A stretch of DNA of 64,000 bases from Pseudoxanthomonas sangjuensis (GTDB lineage Bacteria > Pseudomonadota > Gammaproteobacteria > Xanthomonadales > Xanthomonadaceae): contig NZ_PDWR01000003.1 in NCBI RefSeq assembly GCF_010211755.1, positions 62,001-126,000 on the forward strand, read 5' to 3'. Below the pieces are notes generated by a model, which was not told the DNA's origin, ran no database searches, and saw nothing but the letters and a program-made list of their open reading frames with translations. Both the position numbers and the translations under genes were made by a program. Positions 43,817 to 52,397 of the stretch are shown in pieces (the stretch's first letter is position 1; every line of letters begins with the position of its first letter).

Positions 43817-45189
43817 TCGCCCGCGGGCGATCCGGCGCTGCCGCTGCGACGGCGACGGCGGCGGCGGCGCTTCGACGGCGGCGCGCCCTCCTCGGCCGTG
43901 TAGCTGTCCGGCGGCTGCGCCACGCCGAGGGCCGCGGCCAGTTCCTCGCCCGACTGGTGTTGCGCCTCGCGCCAGAAGTCGACGTCGACGGCGTGCGAAT
44001 CGGATGCGGCCAGGCGCAGCACGAGGAAGTCGTAGGCGGCGCGGAAGCGCGGATGCGCGAGCAGGCGCATCACCCGGCGCCGCTGCCGCGTCGAGAAGCG
44101 CGACTGCAGCAGCCAGATCTCCTGCATCGGCAGCGAGAAGCGCCGCGGCAGCGCCACGCTCTGCAACTGGTGCACGGTGACCCGGTCGGCGGCGCGCCGC
44201 GCCGCGTCCTCGGCGTCGAGGCCCTGCGCCTGCAGGCCGATCAGCGCGCGGCAATACGCCGGCCACAGCAGCAGCGCGAACAGGAACGCCGGCGACGCCG
44301 GTTCGTCCAGGCGCACCCGCGCGTCGGTGCCGCGCAACCCCTCCACCAGCATGCGCCGCAACGCGCCGCTGCGGTTGGAGGCGAGCGCGGCCGCGGTTTC
44401 CGGCAACAGCACCGGCAGCAGGCCGAACTTCTCCAACCCCTCGAAACTCGCCACCGCGTGGCCGGACAGGAACAGCTTGAGGATTTCCTCGAACAGCCGC
44501 GCCGGCGCGGCCTGGGCCAGCAGCGGCGCGAGCCGCGCGATCGGCTCGGCGGTGCCTTCGTCGATGCTGAAGCCGAGCTTGGCGGCGAGCCGCACCGCGC
44601 GCAGCATCCGCACCGGGTCCTCGCGGTAGCGCTGCTCGGGATCGCCGATCAGCTTCAGCCGGCGCGCCAGCACGTCCTCGTAGCCGCCGACGTAGTCGCG
44701 CACCGAGAAATCCTCGATCGCGTAGTACAGCGCGTTGGCGGTGAAGTCGCGGCGCACCGCGTCCTCCTCGATGCTGCCGTAGACGTTGTCGCGGACCAGG
44801 CGGCCGTTGTCCATCTCGCGGTCGCCGCTGCCGTCGTCGCTGTTGGCGCGGAAGGTCGCGACCTCGATGATCTCGCCACCGAACACCACGTGCGCCAGGC
44901 GGAAGCGGCGGCCGATCAGCCGGCAGTTGCGGAACAGCTGCTTGACCTGCTCGGGCGTGGCGTCGGTGGCCACGTCGAAGTCCTTCGGATGCTGGCCGAC
45001 CAGCAGGTCGCGCACCGCGCCGCCGACCAGGTAGGCGGCGAAGCCGGCGTCGCGCAGGCGGTAGAGCACGCGCAGCGCGTTCGGGCTGATGTCCTTGCGC
45101 GAGATCGGATGCTGCTCGCGCGGGATGACCTGGAGGGTGGCTTGCGGCGTGATGGCGGTGATTCCGGTGCTGCGGGGGAATGCCGGCAT
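43813..45189 (-). CDS. pcnB: Poly(A) polymerase I
   Basis: 458 residues from the ATG at 45189. An upstream ATG (45225) lies within the -10-like TATTAT sequence and is unlikely to be translated. Nucleotidyltransferase motifs: AYLVGGAVRDLLVGQHPKDFDVATDATPE, RRFRLAHVVFG, DAVRRDFTANALYY and REDPVRMLRAVRLAAKLGF. The C-terminus is a basic tail with eight consecutive arginines typical of PcnB. It polyadenylates RNA for decay. First gene of the pcnB-folK-panBCD-pgi operon. Confidence 0.95.
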   Translation of the reverse strand: MPAFPRSTGITAITPQATLQVIPREQHPISRKDISPNALRVLYRLRDAGFAAYLVGGAVRDLLVGQHPKDFDVATDATPEQVKQLFRNCRLIGRRFRLAHVVFGGEIIEVATFRANSDDGSGDREMDNGRLVRDNVYGSIEEDAVRRDFTANALYYAIEDFSVRDYVGGYEDVLARRLKLIGDPEQRYREDPVRMLRAVRLAAKLGFSIDEGTAEPIARLAPLLAQAAPARLFEEILKLFLSGHAVASFEGLEKFGLLPVLLPETAAALASNRSGALRRMLVEGLRGTDARVRLDEPASPAFLFALLLWPAYCRALIGLQAQGLDAEDAARRAADRVTVHQLQSVALPRRFSLPMQEIWLLQSRFSTRQRRRVMRLLAHPRFRAAYDFLVLRLAASDSHAVDVDFWREAQHQSGEELAAALGVAQPPDSYTAEEGAPPSKRRRRRRRRSGSAGSPAGE

Positions 45190-45200
45190 GTTCGGGATCG

Positions 45201-45230
45201 TTGCCCCGCCCGGCGCGAAACCCATATAAT
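45201..45230 (+). promoter_or_regulatory. Promoter of tRNA-Glu
   Basis: TTGCCC (45201-45206), an 18-base spacer and a perfect TATAAT (45225-45230) lie 32 bp before the mature tRNA 5' end. The same AT-rich patch read on the other strand (TATTAT) may serve pcnB, making this a compact divergent promoter. Confidence 0.8.
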
Positions 45231-45262
45231 AGAACACTGTGCCGCGTCGGCGAGACCCCAGC

Positions 45263-45337
45263 GCTCCCTTCGTCTAGTGGTTAGGACGTGGCCCTCTCAA
45301 GGCTAAAACAGGGGTTCGAGTCCCCTAGGGAGCGCCA
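45263..45337 (+). tRNA. tRNA-Glu (anticodon CTC)
   Basis: 75 nt with encoded CCA. Acceptor arms GCTCCCT (45263-45269) and AGGGAGC (45327-45333) pair fully, discriminator G. The D-arm contains TAGTGGTTAGGA. The anticodon loop CTCTCAA gives CTC, reading GAG (Glu). The T-arm is AGGGG-TTCGAGT-CCCCT. Single tRNA transcript with its own promoter and terminator. Confidence 0.96.
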
Positions 45338-45474
45338 ATTTTCCCGCTGCATCCGGAGCCGCCCAACCGCGGCTTCCGATGCGGCCGTCGAAACGATTCC
45401 CGCACGGCGCGATCGCCCTTCCCACCGCACGCGGGGGAAGGGAACGGAATGAGGGGAATCCGCGCGACGCAAGC

Positions 45475-45497
45475 ACCGGCCTCGGGCCGGTTTTTTT
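45475..45497 (+). terminator. Intrinsic terminator after tRNA-Glu
   Basis: ACCGGCC (45475-45481), loop TCG, GGCCGGT (45485-45491) followed by seven T bases (45491-45497). It lies 137 bp after the tRNA and 56 bp before fdxA. An additional CCCTTCCC/GGGAAGGG hairpin (45416-45442) lies in between. Confidence 0.88.
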
Positions 45498-45552
45498 GTG
45501 CCGCGGCGCCGTTGTTCTAGAATTTTCCACATCCCCGGACCGGACTACCCCC

Positions 45553-45876
45553 ATGCCCTTCGTCGTCACCGAGAACTGCATCAAGTGCAAGTACACCGAC
45601 TGCGTCGAGGTGTGCCCGGTCGACTGTTTCCACGAAGGCCCGAACTTCCTGGTGATCGACCCGGACGAATGCATCGACTGCACGCTGTGCGAGCCGGAAT
45701 GCCCGATCAACGCGATCTACCCGGAGGACGACGTGCCGGCCGGGCAGGAAGGCTACGCCGCGTTGAACGCGGAATTGTCCAAGGCCTGGCCGGTGATCAC
45801 CACGCGCAAGGACCCGCTGCCCGACGCGAAGGAATGGGACGGCAAGCCGGACAAGTTGCCGCTGCTGGAGCGCTGA
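45553..45876 (+). CDS. fdxA: Seven-iron ferredoxin FdxA
   Basis: 107 residues, typical of the [3Fe-4S][4Fe-4S] ferredoxin of the Azotobacter type. Cysteines 9, 17 and 50 fit the 3Fe cluster, and 21, 40, 43 and 46 the 4Fe cluster ([17 protein letters not shown] and [12 protein letters not shown]). The C-terminal extension [19 protein letters not shown] is characteristic. It carries electrons in the cytoplasm. Confidence 0.97.
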   Translation: MPFVVTENCIKCKYTDCVEVCPVDCFHEGPNFLVIDPDECIDCTLCEPECPINAIYPEDDVPAGQEGYAALNAELSKAWPVITTRKDPLPDAKEWDGKPDKLPLLER

Positions 45877-45882
45877 AAAATC

Positions 45883-45957
45883 GGTTCCTGGTTGTTGGTT
45901 CCCGGCTGTTGGAAAAAGGCCAATCCCCGAACGACCGAGAACCAACAACCAAGAACC
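45883..45957. repeat. Long near-perfect inverted repeat after fdxA
   Basis: Two 23-base arms (45883-45905 and 45935-45957) match as reverse complements at 21 of 23 positions; each contains the core GGTTGTTGGTT or its complement. They enclose a 29-base loop. The A/T-biased, low-complexity composition differs from the flanks, and it resembles an intergenic mobile palindrome more than a terminator. Confidence 0.7.
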
Positions 45958-45966
45958 ACGAACCAA

Positions 45967-45991
45967 AAAAGGGCGCCAATGGCGCCCTTTT
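45967..45991. terminator. Bidirectional terminator between fdxA and bamC
   Basis: AAAAGGGCGCC (45967-45977), loop AAT, GGCGCCCTTTT (45981-45991), with A-run and T-run on either side of the stem. It serves the convergent fdxA and bamC/dapA transcripts. Confidence 0.92.
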
Positions 45992-46013
45992 CTGCACCTG
46001 CCGGGCAAGCCGA

Positions 46014-46511
46014 TCAGCCGCCCAGCTTTTCCTTCAGCTGCGCGACCAGCTTCACCGGCGCCTCGCCGCTGGCCGGCAGGCCGCGCGGATCGACCGCGGA
46101 GATGTACGAACCCGCGTCCTTCGCGACCACGCGCACCAGGAAGTTCACGCCCTCGTAGCTGACGTCGTAGACGCCGAGCAGCTGCGCCTTGCTGGAAACG
46201 GTCACGCCGGGGATCGTGGCCAGCACGTCGCCGAGCTTGGCGAAGGTCTCGTCGCGGCTGCCGGCGACGTTGAACCAGGTGCTGGCCGGCGCGCTCGGCG
46301 ACGCGGCCGGGGCCGCGGCGGCCGGGATCTGCATCGCCCCGGCGGTGCTGGGCAGGGTCAGGCCCGGCGGCACTTCCAGCGGACGCATTTCCGGGGCCAG
46401 CGCGTAGTCGCCCTTGGCGCCCTTCTTGAACCACGAGCACCCGGACGCGCCGGCCACGGCGACGGCCAGCAGGACGAGGGCGAACGGACGCGAAGCTTGG
46501 GAAAAACGCAT
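46014..46511 (-). CDS. bamC: Short BamC-like outer-membrane lipoprotein
   Basis: 165 residues, about half of enterobacterial BamC. Signal peptide and lipobox ASGC (Cys25), then an extended unstructured segment (YALAPEMRPLEVPPGLTLPST) similar to the BamC region that contacts BamD, followed by one helix-grip-like domain (TWFNVAGSRDETFAKLGDVLATIPGVTV, YDVSYEGVNFLVRVV). It starts 19 bp after dapA as bamC does in E. coli, which supports the assignment. It is expected in the BAM outer-membrane assembly complex. Confidence 0.75.
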   Translation of the reverse strand: MRFSQASRPFALVLLAVAVAGASGCSWFKKGAKGDYALAPEMRPLEVPPGLTLPSTAGAMQIPAAAAPAASPSAPASTWFNVAGSRDETFAKLGDVLATIPGVTVSSKAQLLGVYDVSYEGVNFLVRVVAKDAGSYISAVDPRGLPASGEAPVKLVAQLKEKLGG

Positions 46512-46530
46512 GGACGACTCCTTGTGGAAT

Positions 46531-47454
46531 TCAGGCGGCGAGCGCGGCGGCGCCCGCTTGTTCTTCGAGCGCCTTCGCCAGCACGGCGAGGCGGTCGGCG
46601 GTGGCGTGGTGGGCCGCGGACAGCGGCAGCAGCGGCAGGCGCAGGCCGCTGCCGAAACCCAGCCGCTGCAGCAGCGCCTTGACCGGGATCGGATTCGGTT
46701 CGACGCCATGGAAAGCGTGGAAGTCGGCCAGTTGCGCGTCCCAGGCCTCGGCCGCGGCGCGATCGCCGCCGCGGGCCAGGTCGCACAGCCGCCGGAACGA
46801 AGCCGGCAGCGCGTTCGAGCCGACCGAGATCAGCCCGTCGGCGCCGTCGAGCATCGAGCGCGCGGCGCTCGGGTCGTCGCCGCTGAGGACGGCGAAGTCC
46901 TTCGACTTCAGCGGCAGCAGCGCGGCCATGCGTTCGGCGTCGGCCCTGGCTTCCTTGATGCCGACGATGTTCGGGTGCGGTGCCAGCTCGGCCACGGTCT
47001 CCGGCAGCAGGTCGGTGCCGGTGCGGCCGGGCACGTTGTACAGCACCACCGGCAGCCCGCCCTGCTCGGCCACCGCGCGGTAATGCGCGAGCAGGCCGGC
47101 CTGGGTCGGCCGCACGTACGGCGGCGTCACCACCAGCGCGTACTCGGCGCCGGCGGCGGCGGCGCGGCGGGTCGCGGCGATGGTCTTGGCGGTGTTCATC
47201 ATCCCGGTGCCGGCGAGCACCGGGATGATCCGCTTCGAAACCGGCCCGCCGATGACTTCGGCGGCGATGCGGATCAGCGTTTCGTATTCGTCGTCGGTCA
47301 GCGCCGCGGCCTCGCCGGTGGAACCGGCCACCACCACGCCCTGCACGCCGCCGTCGAGCTGCTGTTTCAGCAGCCGGCGCCACGCATCCAGGTCCAGTTC
47401 GCCCGTCGGCAGGAACGGGGTGGCGAGTGCGGTGATGCAGCCGTGCAGGGACAA
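46531..47454 (-). CDS. dapA: 4-hydroxy-tetrahydrodipicolinate synthase
   Basis: 307 residues from a TTG at 47454, preceded by GAAGG at a spacing of seven; this gives the family N-terminus [14 protein letters not shown]. Motifs: [34 protein letters not shown] with the active-site tyrosine and [10 protein letters not shown] with the Schiff-base lysine. It condenses pyruvate and aspartate semialdehyde for lysine and diaminopimelate synthesis. Upstream codons in the same frame are not protein-like. Confidence 0.95.
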   Translation of the reverse strand: MSLHGCITALATPFLPTGELDLDAWRRLLKQQLDGGVQGVVVAGSTGEAAALTDDEYETLIRIAAEVIGGPVSKRIIPVLAGTGMMNTAKTIAATRRAAAAGAEYALVVTPPYVRPTQAGLLAHYRAVAEQGGLPVVLYNVPGRTGTDLLPETVAELAPHPNIVGIKEARADAERMAALLPLKSKDFAVLSGDDPSAARSMLDGADGLISVGSNALPASFRRLCDLARGGDRAAAEAWDAQLADFHAFHGVEPNPIPVKALLQRLGFGSGLRLPLLPLSAAHHATADRLAVLAKALEEQAGAAALAA

Positions 47455-47646
47455 GTGCTTACCTTCGATCGGGAATGCTTGGGGAAGCGGGCGCGTGGGA
47501 AGCGGGCGCGGAACGCCACGTCGTGCCGCGATGTTACTTGCGGCCGGAAAGCACCGGCAAGTATGCTGGCACCGTTCCGGGCACCCGGCCCGGCCGCCAT
47601 TCAGACTCGCAGAACCGTTTTCTTGCAGAAGCGCCCGGAATCCGCC

Positions 47647-48207
47647 TTGTCCGACACCTCGCCCCGGCCTTCGCCGAACGAAAACCACCTCCTGATCAAC
47701 GCCTACACGACGCATCCGGAGTCGCCGCTGCTGGCGGTGACGCGGCGCATCGCCGATTCCGGCTGCAACCTGGTCGACGCGCGCCTGTCCACCGTGGGCC
47801 GCGACGTCTCGGTGACCGCGCTGGCGGTCGGCTCGTGGGACGCGGTGGCCAAGCTGGAGGCGATGCTGGGCCGGCTGGAGCGCGAGGAAGGCATCAAGCT
47901 GGTCTGGTACCGCACCTCGGCCAAGGTGGTGCAGTCGAACCTGCTGCCGTACATCGTCGAGGTGGTGGCCGCCGACAAGCCGGGCATCCTGTTCCAGCTG
48001 GCCGACTTCTTCGACCGCCAGGGCATCACCATCGAAAACCTGCAGAGCACCCGCTACCGGGCGATGCAGACCGGCGCGGAGATGTTCTCGGCGCAGGTGA
48101 CCATCGGCGTGCCGGCGAACATGCACATCGCCGCGCTGCGCGACGATTTCCTCGAATTCTGCGACCATCTGAACCTGGACGCGATCATGGACCCGATGAA
48201 GTTCTGA
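47647..48207 (+). CDS. gcvR: Glycine cleavage system transcriptional regulator GcvR (tandem ACT domains)
   Basis: 186 residues from a TTG at 47647, giving [20 protein letters not shown], close to relatives' N-termini. Two ACT domains: [33 protein letters not shown] and [29 protein letters not shown]. It ends in [10 protein letters not shown]. GcvR-type proteins respond to glycine and act on GcvA; no gcvA is here. It is divergent from dapA and 7 bp before bcp. Confidence 0.88.
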   Translation: MSDTSPRPSPNENHLLINAYTTHPESPLLAVTRRIADSGCNLVDARLSTVGRDVSVTALAVGSWDAVAKLEAMLGRLEREEGIKLVWYRTSAKVVQSNLLPYIVEVVAADKPGILFQLADFFDRQGITIENLQSTRYRAMQTGAEMFSAQVTIGVPANMHIAALRDDFLEFCDHLNLDAIMDPMKF

Positions 48208-48214
48208 GGACTTG

Positions 48215-48697
48215 ATGACGGCAACCGGCAAAGCGCTGCTGAAGTCCACCCTCAAGCTGCCGCTGGCGCTGTCCGGCGGCGACACGACCACCCTCGCCGA
48301 CTACGCCGGCCAGTGGCTGGTCCTGTACTTCTACCCGAAGGACTCGACCCCCGGCTGCACCACCGAGGGCCTGGACTTCAACGCGTTGCTGCCGAAATTC
48401 CGGAAACTGCATGCGGCCGTTCTCGGCGTCTCCCGCGATTCGGTCAAGTCGCACGACAACTTCTGCGCCAGGCAGGGCTTCAGGTTCCCGCTGGTCAGCG
48501 ACGCCGACGAAAAGCTGTGCAATGCCTTCGGGGTGATCGGCGAGAAGAACATGTATGGCAGGAAGGTGCTGGGGGTCATCCGGAGCACCTTCCTGATTTC
48601 GCCCGATGGCCGTATCGTGCGGGAGTGGCGCGGCGTGAAGGTGCCCGGCCATGCCGAAGCCGTACTCGAAGCACTGAAGGCCGCACAAACCGAGTGA
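48215..48697 (+). CDS. bcp: Thiol peroxidase of the Bcp/PrxQ type
   Basis: 160 residues. Peroxidatic Cys48 in [12 protein letters not shown] and resolving Cys84 in [10 protein letters not shown]; the usual second cysteine of the CxxxxC form is absent. This Cys48/Cys84 pair matches the Bcp studied in Xanthomonas campestris. It reduces hydroperoxides using thioredoxin. TGAGGA upstream of the ATG also contains the gcvR stop, so the pair is coupled. Confidence 0.95.
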   Translation: MTATGKALLKSTLKLPLALSGGDTTTLADYAGQWLVLYFYPKDSTPGCTTEGLDFNALLPKFRKLHAAVLGVSRDSVKSHDNFCARQGFRFPLVSDADEKLCNAFGVIGEKNMYGRKVLGVIRSTFLISPDGRIVREWRGVKVPGHAEAVLEALKAAQTE

Positions 48698-48918
48698 AAC
48701 CCATCCCTTCTCCCTCCGGCCACTGCCCCGCCAAGCGGGTCGCGGTGGTCTGCGGCGTTGGTTTCCCTGCATCCGCCCATCCCGGGCGCAGGCGCGAGGC
48801 GCCGGCGCCGCAGAGCCCGCATCCGTGGACGGCTGTCTTGTGGCTCCGCGCCCGCGGCGCCCGGCCCGGGACGAACGGATTCCTTTTCCACCCCACCCAC
48901 CTTCGCGAGGCGTCATAG

Positions 48919-50322
48919 ATGACCCGAGGCAAGCGCATCTACGTGCTGGACACCAACGTGCTCATGCACGACCCGACCGCGCTGTTCAAGTTCGAGGAAC
49001 ACGACGTCTACCTGCCGATGCAGGTCATCGAGGAACTGGACCACGCGAAGAAAGGCACGTCGGAAGTCAGCCGCAACGCGCGCCAGGTCAGCCGCTTCCT
49101 CGACGAGCTGATCGAAGGCGCCGGGCCGGAGCACATCGAGTCCGGCATCGTCCTGACCCATCCGCAGGGCCTGCAGCTCAAGCGCCAGGGCGGGATCGGC
49201 AAGCTGTTCTTCCAGACCACGCCGGTCGAGCCGGGCCGCAGCTTCGGCAGCGTGGTGCCGGACAACAAGATCCTGGCCGCGGTGCTGGCGCTGCGCGAGG
49301 AGCATCCGGATTCGCCGGTGATCCTGGTGTCGAAGGACATCAACCTGCGGATCAAGGCCTCGATCAGCAAACTGACCGCCGAGGACTACGAGAACGACCG
49401 CGCGCTCGACGACTTCAGCCTGCTGTTCACCGGCGCGACCGAACTGCCGGAGGATTTCTGGCACCGCCACGAAAGCGACCTGAAGTCGTGGACCGACAAG
49501 GGCGGGCGCACCAGCTACGAAGTCGCGGTCGGCAAGGACGAGGAGTGGCACCCGAACCAGTACCTGTACCTGCCGGGCGAGGACGAGGTGGAATTGCGCG
49601 TGGTCCGGGTCACGCCGGACGGCAAGGCGACGCTGGCCCTGGTCGACGATTTCCGCAGCGGCCAGCACGCGGTCTGGGGCATCACCGCGCGCAATCGCGA
49701 GCAGAACTTCGCGCTGAACGCGCTGATGGACCCGGAAATCGACTTCGTCAGCCTGCTCGGCACCGCCGGCACCGGCAAGACCCTGCTGGCGCTGGCCGCG
49801 GGACTGGCGCAGACGATGGACCAGCAGCGCTACCGCGAGATCATCATGACCCGCGCCACGGTCAGCGTCGGCGAGGACATCGGCTTCCTGCCCGGCACCG
49901 AGGAGGAAAAGATGACGCCGTGGATGGGCGCGCTGACCGACAACCTGGAGGTGCTGACCCACAACCAGGAAGGCGGCGCATGGGGCCGTGCGGCGACCAA
50001 CGACCTGCTGGCGAGCCGCATCAAGATCCGTTCGATGAACTTCATGCGCGGCCGCACCTTCCTGTCGCGCTACCTGATCCTCGACGAGGCGCAGAACCTG
50101 ACGCCGAAGCAGATGAAGACGCTGATCACCCGCGCCGGCCCCGGCACGAAGATCGTGTGCCTGGGCAACGTGGAACAGATCGACACGCCGTACCTGACCG
50201 AAACGACTTCGGGCCTGACCTACGCGGTGGACCGCTTCAAGAACTGGTCGCACAGCGCGCACGTGACGCTGCGTCGCGGCGAGCGGTCGCGGCTGGCGGA
50301 TTACGCGTCGGAAGTGCTCTGA
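48919..50322 (+). CDS. PhoH-family ATPase with N-terminal PIN domain (PhoH2/YlaK type)
   Basis: 467 residues. Residues 1-150 are a PIN ribonuclease domain (YVLDTNVLMHDP with acidic residues, VIEELDHAKKG, ILVSKDINLRIKA). Residues from about 255 are the PhoH ATPase: Walker A LLGTAGTGKTLLAL, RATVSVGEDIGFLPGTEEEKM and Walker B YLILDEAQNLTPKQMKTLITR. PhoH2 proteins are reported as RNA helicase/RNases. The 221-bp upstream gap holds no gene. Confidence 0.95.
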   Translation: MTRGKRIYVLDTNVLMHDPTALFKFEEHDVYLPMQVIEELDHAKKGTSEVSRNARQVSRFLDELIEGAGPEHIESGIVLTHPQGLQLKRQGGIGKLFFQTTPVEPGRSFGSVVPDNKILAAVLALREEHPDSPVILVSKDINLRIKASISKLTAEDYENDRALDDFSLLFTGATELPEDFWHRHESDLKSWTDKGGRTSYEVAVGKDEEWHPNQYLYLPGEDEVELRVVRVTPDGKATLALVDDFRSGQHAVWGITARNREQNFALNALMDPEIDFVSLLGTAGTGKTLLALAAGLAQTMDQQRYREIIMTRATVSVGEDIGFLPGTEEEKMTPWMGALTDNLEVLTHNQEGGAWGRAATNDLLASRIKIRSMNFMRGRTFLSRYLILDEAQNLTPKQMKTLITRAGPGTKIVCLGNVEQIDTPYLTETTSGLTYAVDRFKNWSHSAHVTLRRGERSRLADYASEVL

Positions 50323-50399
50323 CCGCCATCGTCGGCAAGGCGGGGAAATCCACGCCGTACTTTCGGGTCTTGCTCTCCGGCACCGGGATTTCATGCCGC

Positions 50400-50648
50400 A
50401 TGGGAGATGATTCGGATCCGGCCATCGGCTTTTTTACGACGCGTGATGTGCACGCTGCAAACATCGAGTCAGCCGAGCGATTGGCGACAGATCAGGTGCT
50501 CACTCATTGGAAACCCGGCGGCGAATACGCAGCCGTCAATCAAGGTGGCATTCCATCGATCGCCATTGAGGAGTCATTCCAGATTGGCCTTCTTCGCGGC
50601 ATTTTTGGCCGGAAACCGTCCGGATACACCTTCTACCTGCACGAATAG
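50400..50648 (+). CDS. Small hypothetical protein, start uncertain
   Basis: 82 residues from the first ATG (50400), but protein-like sequence in the same frame begins earlier (TPYFRVLLSGTGISCR), so the true start may be a TTG at 50370 or a CTG at 50319 that overlaps the phoH stop and follows GGAAG, or the 5' end may be damaged. Later features: AIGFFTTRDVHAANIESAERLA, a central WKPGGEYAAVNQGGIPSIAIEE and the C-terminal GRKPSGYTFYLH. No family recognised. GC content is lower than in neighbours. Confidence 0.55.
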   Translation: MGDDSDPAIGFFTTRDVHAANIESAERLATDQVLTHWKPGGEYAAVNQGGIPSIAIEESFQIGLLRGIFGRKPSGYTFYLHE

Positions 50649-50878
50649 TGCGTAGCAACGCAGCCGGATAAGCGGGACGCCCTCTGGATTTCCAGCCGGA
50701 TCTCAACCATTCCCGCCGCATGACGGAAAGTCCCTGGTGCGGCCGATAGCCTTGTCCCAGTCACGGAAGTCGCGGTCGACGATGCTCTCGCTACGCCGGA
50801 CATGGCGGCAAGCGTGGCCCCAACCTATAAAGCTTTCTCGGGAGCGACAACCTTGCGTTGAGCTGGTTGTTCGTCGAC
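50649..50878. other. Gap with no recognised gene
   Basis: 230 bases between two small hypothetical genes. No convincing reading frame, hairpin terminator or RNA gene is seen. Composition is mixed and it may be a remnant. Confidence 0.5.
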
Positions 50879-51217
50879 TCAAATTCCCAGCTTCTCCGCG
50901 CACATCGTGTCGGCGATCTCTTCCGTACCCAGGATCGTCACGTACGGCTTGCCGTCGTCCTTCTTGCTGACCGTGCCGTAGAAACGCGTGGTGTTGGCGT
51001 AGCCGCAGACATGTTGCACCTTGCCCGACGGTTGGCCCTTGTCCTGGCCCACCACCACCTCGCGCAACTTCGCCGTGCCGCCATTGGCGTACTGCGCTTT
51101 CAGTGTTTCGCGGATGCTGCGGTATTCCGCGTCGGTCGCCGGCCGCACCGTCGCCGCGCCCGCGGCGGACAGCAACGATGCGAACAGGAAACAGGCCTGC
51201 GTCGTCCAGTGTTCCAT
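50879..51217 (-). CDS. Small secreted hypothetical protein
   Basis: 112 residues from the ATG at 51217, which has GGAG seven bases upstream; the ATG four codons earlier lacks this. Signal peptide (TQACFLFASLLSAAGAA), then a domain with EYRSIRETLKAQYANGGTAKLREVVV, KVQHVCGYANTTRFYG and IADTMCAEKLGI. Two cysteines may form a disulfide. No known family. Confidence 0.7.
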   Translation of the reverse strand: MEHWTTQACFLFASLLSAAGAATVRPATDAEYRSIRETLKAQYANGGTAKLREVVVGQDKGQPSGKVQHVCGYANTTRFYGTVSKKDDGKPYVTILGTEEIADTMCAEKLGI

Positions 51218-51316
51218 GCGTTTCTCCATGGCAGCTACGAAGCGCCCGCCACGCTAGCCGGGCGACCGTGAGTCGACCGTCCATGCCGCGCCCCGCGGTT
51301 CATGCCACATTTCCTC

Positions 51317-51344
51317 AAATGATGCTTGAAACATCAATTTGACG
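51317..51344. promoter_or_regulatory. Possible operator/promoter before the HTH gene
   Basis: AAATGATG and CATCAATTT flank CTTGAAA as an imperfect inverted repeat (51317-51340), partly overlapping a -35-like TTGACG (51339-51344). No good -10 follows. It lies 70 bp upstream of a small HTH regulator that could bind it. Confidence 0.3.
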
Positions 51345-51413
51345 GTGTGGTGATTGCATCTGCATGCCTCACGGGTACAAAATCCGGTCAGCAGACAGCC
51401 TTCCGCCGTACCG

Positions 51414-51665
51414 ATGATCACCGCTGCGCAAATGCGGGCCGCCCGCGCCCTGCTCGGCATCGACCAGCGCCAGCTGGCCGAGATGGCCGGCGTGTCCCTG
51501 CCCACGATCCAGCGCATGGAAACCAGCAAGGGCCATGTGCGCGGCGTGGTCGGCACCCTGACCAAGATCGTCGAGGCGCTCGATGCTGCCGGCGTCGAAC
51601 TGATCGGCAACGAGCAGCCCAGCCAGGGCCGCGGCCGCGGCGTGCGCATGAAGGAACCGGCATGA
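51414..51665 (+). CDS. Small XRE/Cro-type helix-turn-helix regulator
   Basis: 83 residues. The HTH spans about residues 5-60: MRAARALLGIDQRQLAEMAGVSLPTIQRMETSKGHV is the typical Cro/CI pattern, followed by KIVEALDAAGVELIG, as in many single-domain regulators. The basic tail has QGRGRGVRMKE. It overlaps the next gene by four bases, so it probably controls the DUF1275 membrane protein with which it is cotranslated. Confidence 0.88.
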   Translation: MITAAQMRAARALLGIDQRQLAEMAGVSLPTIQRMETSKGHVRGVVGTLTKIVEALDAAGVELIGNEQPSQGRGRGVRMKEPA

Positions 51666-52354
51666 CCGCGCCGGTGCGCCTGCCGCGCTGGGTCTGGATC
51701 GGCGTCATCACCCTCGCCTGCATCGCCGGCATGGTCAACGCGGTCGGCTACCTCGGCTTCGAACACCAGGCGGTCAGCCACATGAGCGGCACCACCACCC
51801 TGCTCGGCGTCGCCCTGGCCCGCGGCGACTGGCGCGGCGTCGCCGACCTGTGGGGCGTGCTGATCGCCTTCAGCCTGGGCGCCATGGTCAGCGGCCTGAT
51901 CATCCAGGACAGCACCCTGCGCCTCGGCCGTCGTTACGGCGTGGTCCTGACCATCGAGGCCGGCCTGTTGCTGCTGTCGATCCCGCTGTTCGTGCGCGAC
52001 CAGATCTGGGGCGCGCTGCTCGCCGCGATGGCCTGCGGCCTGCAGAACGCGATGGTCACCACCTACAGCGGCGCGATCGTGCGCACCACCCACCTGACCG
52101 GCATGTTCACCGACCTCGGCATCGGCCTGGGCCATTTCATCCGCCGCATGGACCTGCCGGTGCGCCGGCTGATGCTCAGCGGCCTGATCATCAGCGGCTT
52201 CCTCGCCGGCGGCATGCTCGGCGCCTGGCTGTTCCGCGCCCTGCACTACTACGCGCTGCTGATCCCCGCCGCGTTGACCGGCCTGACCGGGATCGGCTAC
52301 GTGGCCTACCGCCACTGGACGCTGCTTCGCCTGCGCGAGGGCGCGCCCGCATGA
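51662..52354 (+). CDS. DUF1275 (YoaK-type) membrane protein
   Basis: 230 residues with about six hydrophobic segments. Family marks: [67 protein letters not shown]. The function of the family is unknown. It lies between an HTH gene (overlap) and a SulP transporter 43 bp downstream. Confidence 0.9.
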   Translation: MTAPVRLPRWVWIGVITLACIAGMVNAVGYLGFEHQAVSHMSGTTTLLGVALARGDWRGVADLWGVLIAFSLGAMVSGLIIQDSTLRLGRRYGVVLTIEAGLLLLSIPLFVRDQIWGALLAAMACGLQNAMVTTYSGAIVRTTHLTGMFTDLGIGLGHFIRRMDLPVRRLMLSGLIISGFLAGGMLGAWLFRALHYYALLIPAALTGLTGIGYVAYRHWTLLRLREGAPA

Positions 52355-52397
52355 GCGCCCGCTGAGCCGCCAACCGAACCGATCCGGAGACCGTCGC

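Noticed and set aside
45475-45552. Riboswitch or attenuator before fdxA
   Set aside because: The hairpin with seven T bases is simply the terminator of the tRNA-Glu transcript; no alternative pairing is evident.
50649-50878. Transposase remnant
   Set aside because: Short protein-like fragments are seen on the minus strand, but no inverted ends, target duplication or recognisable motif.
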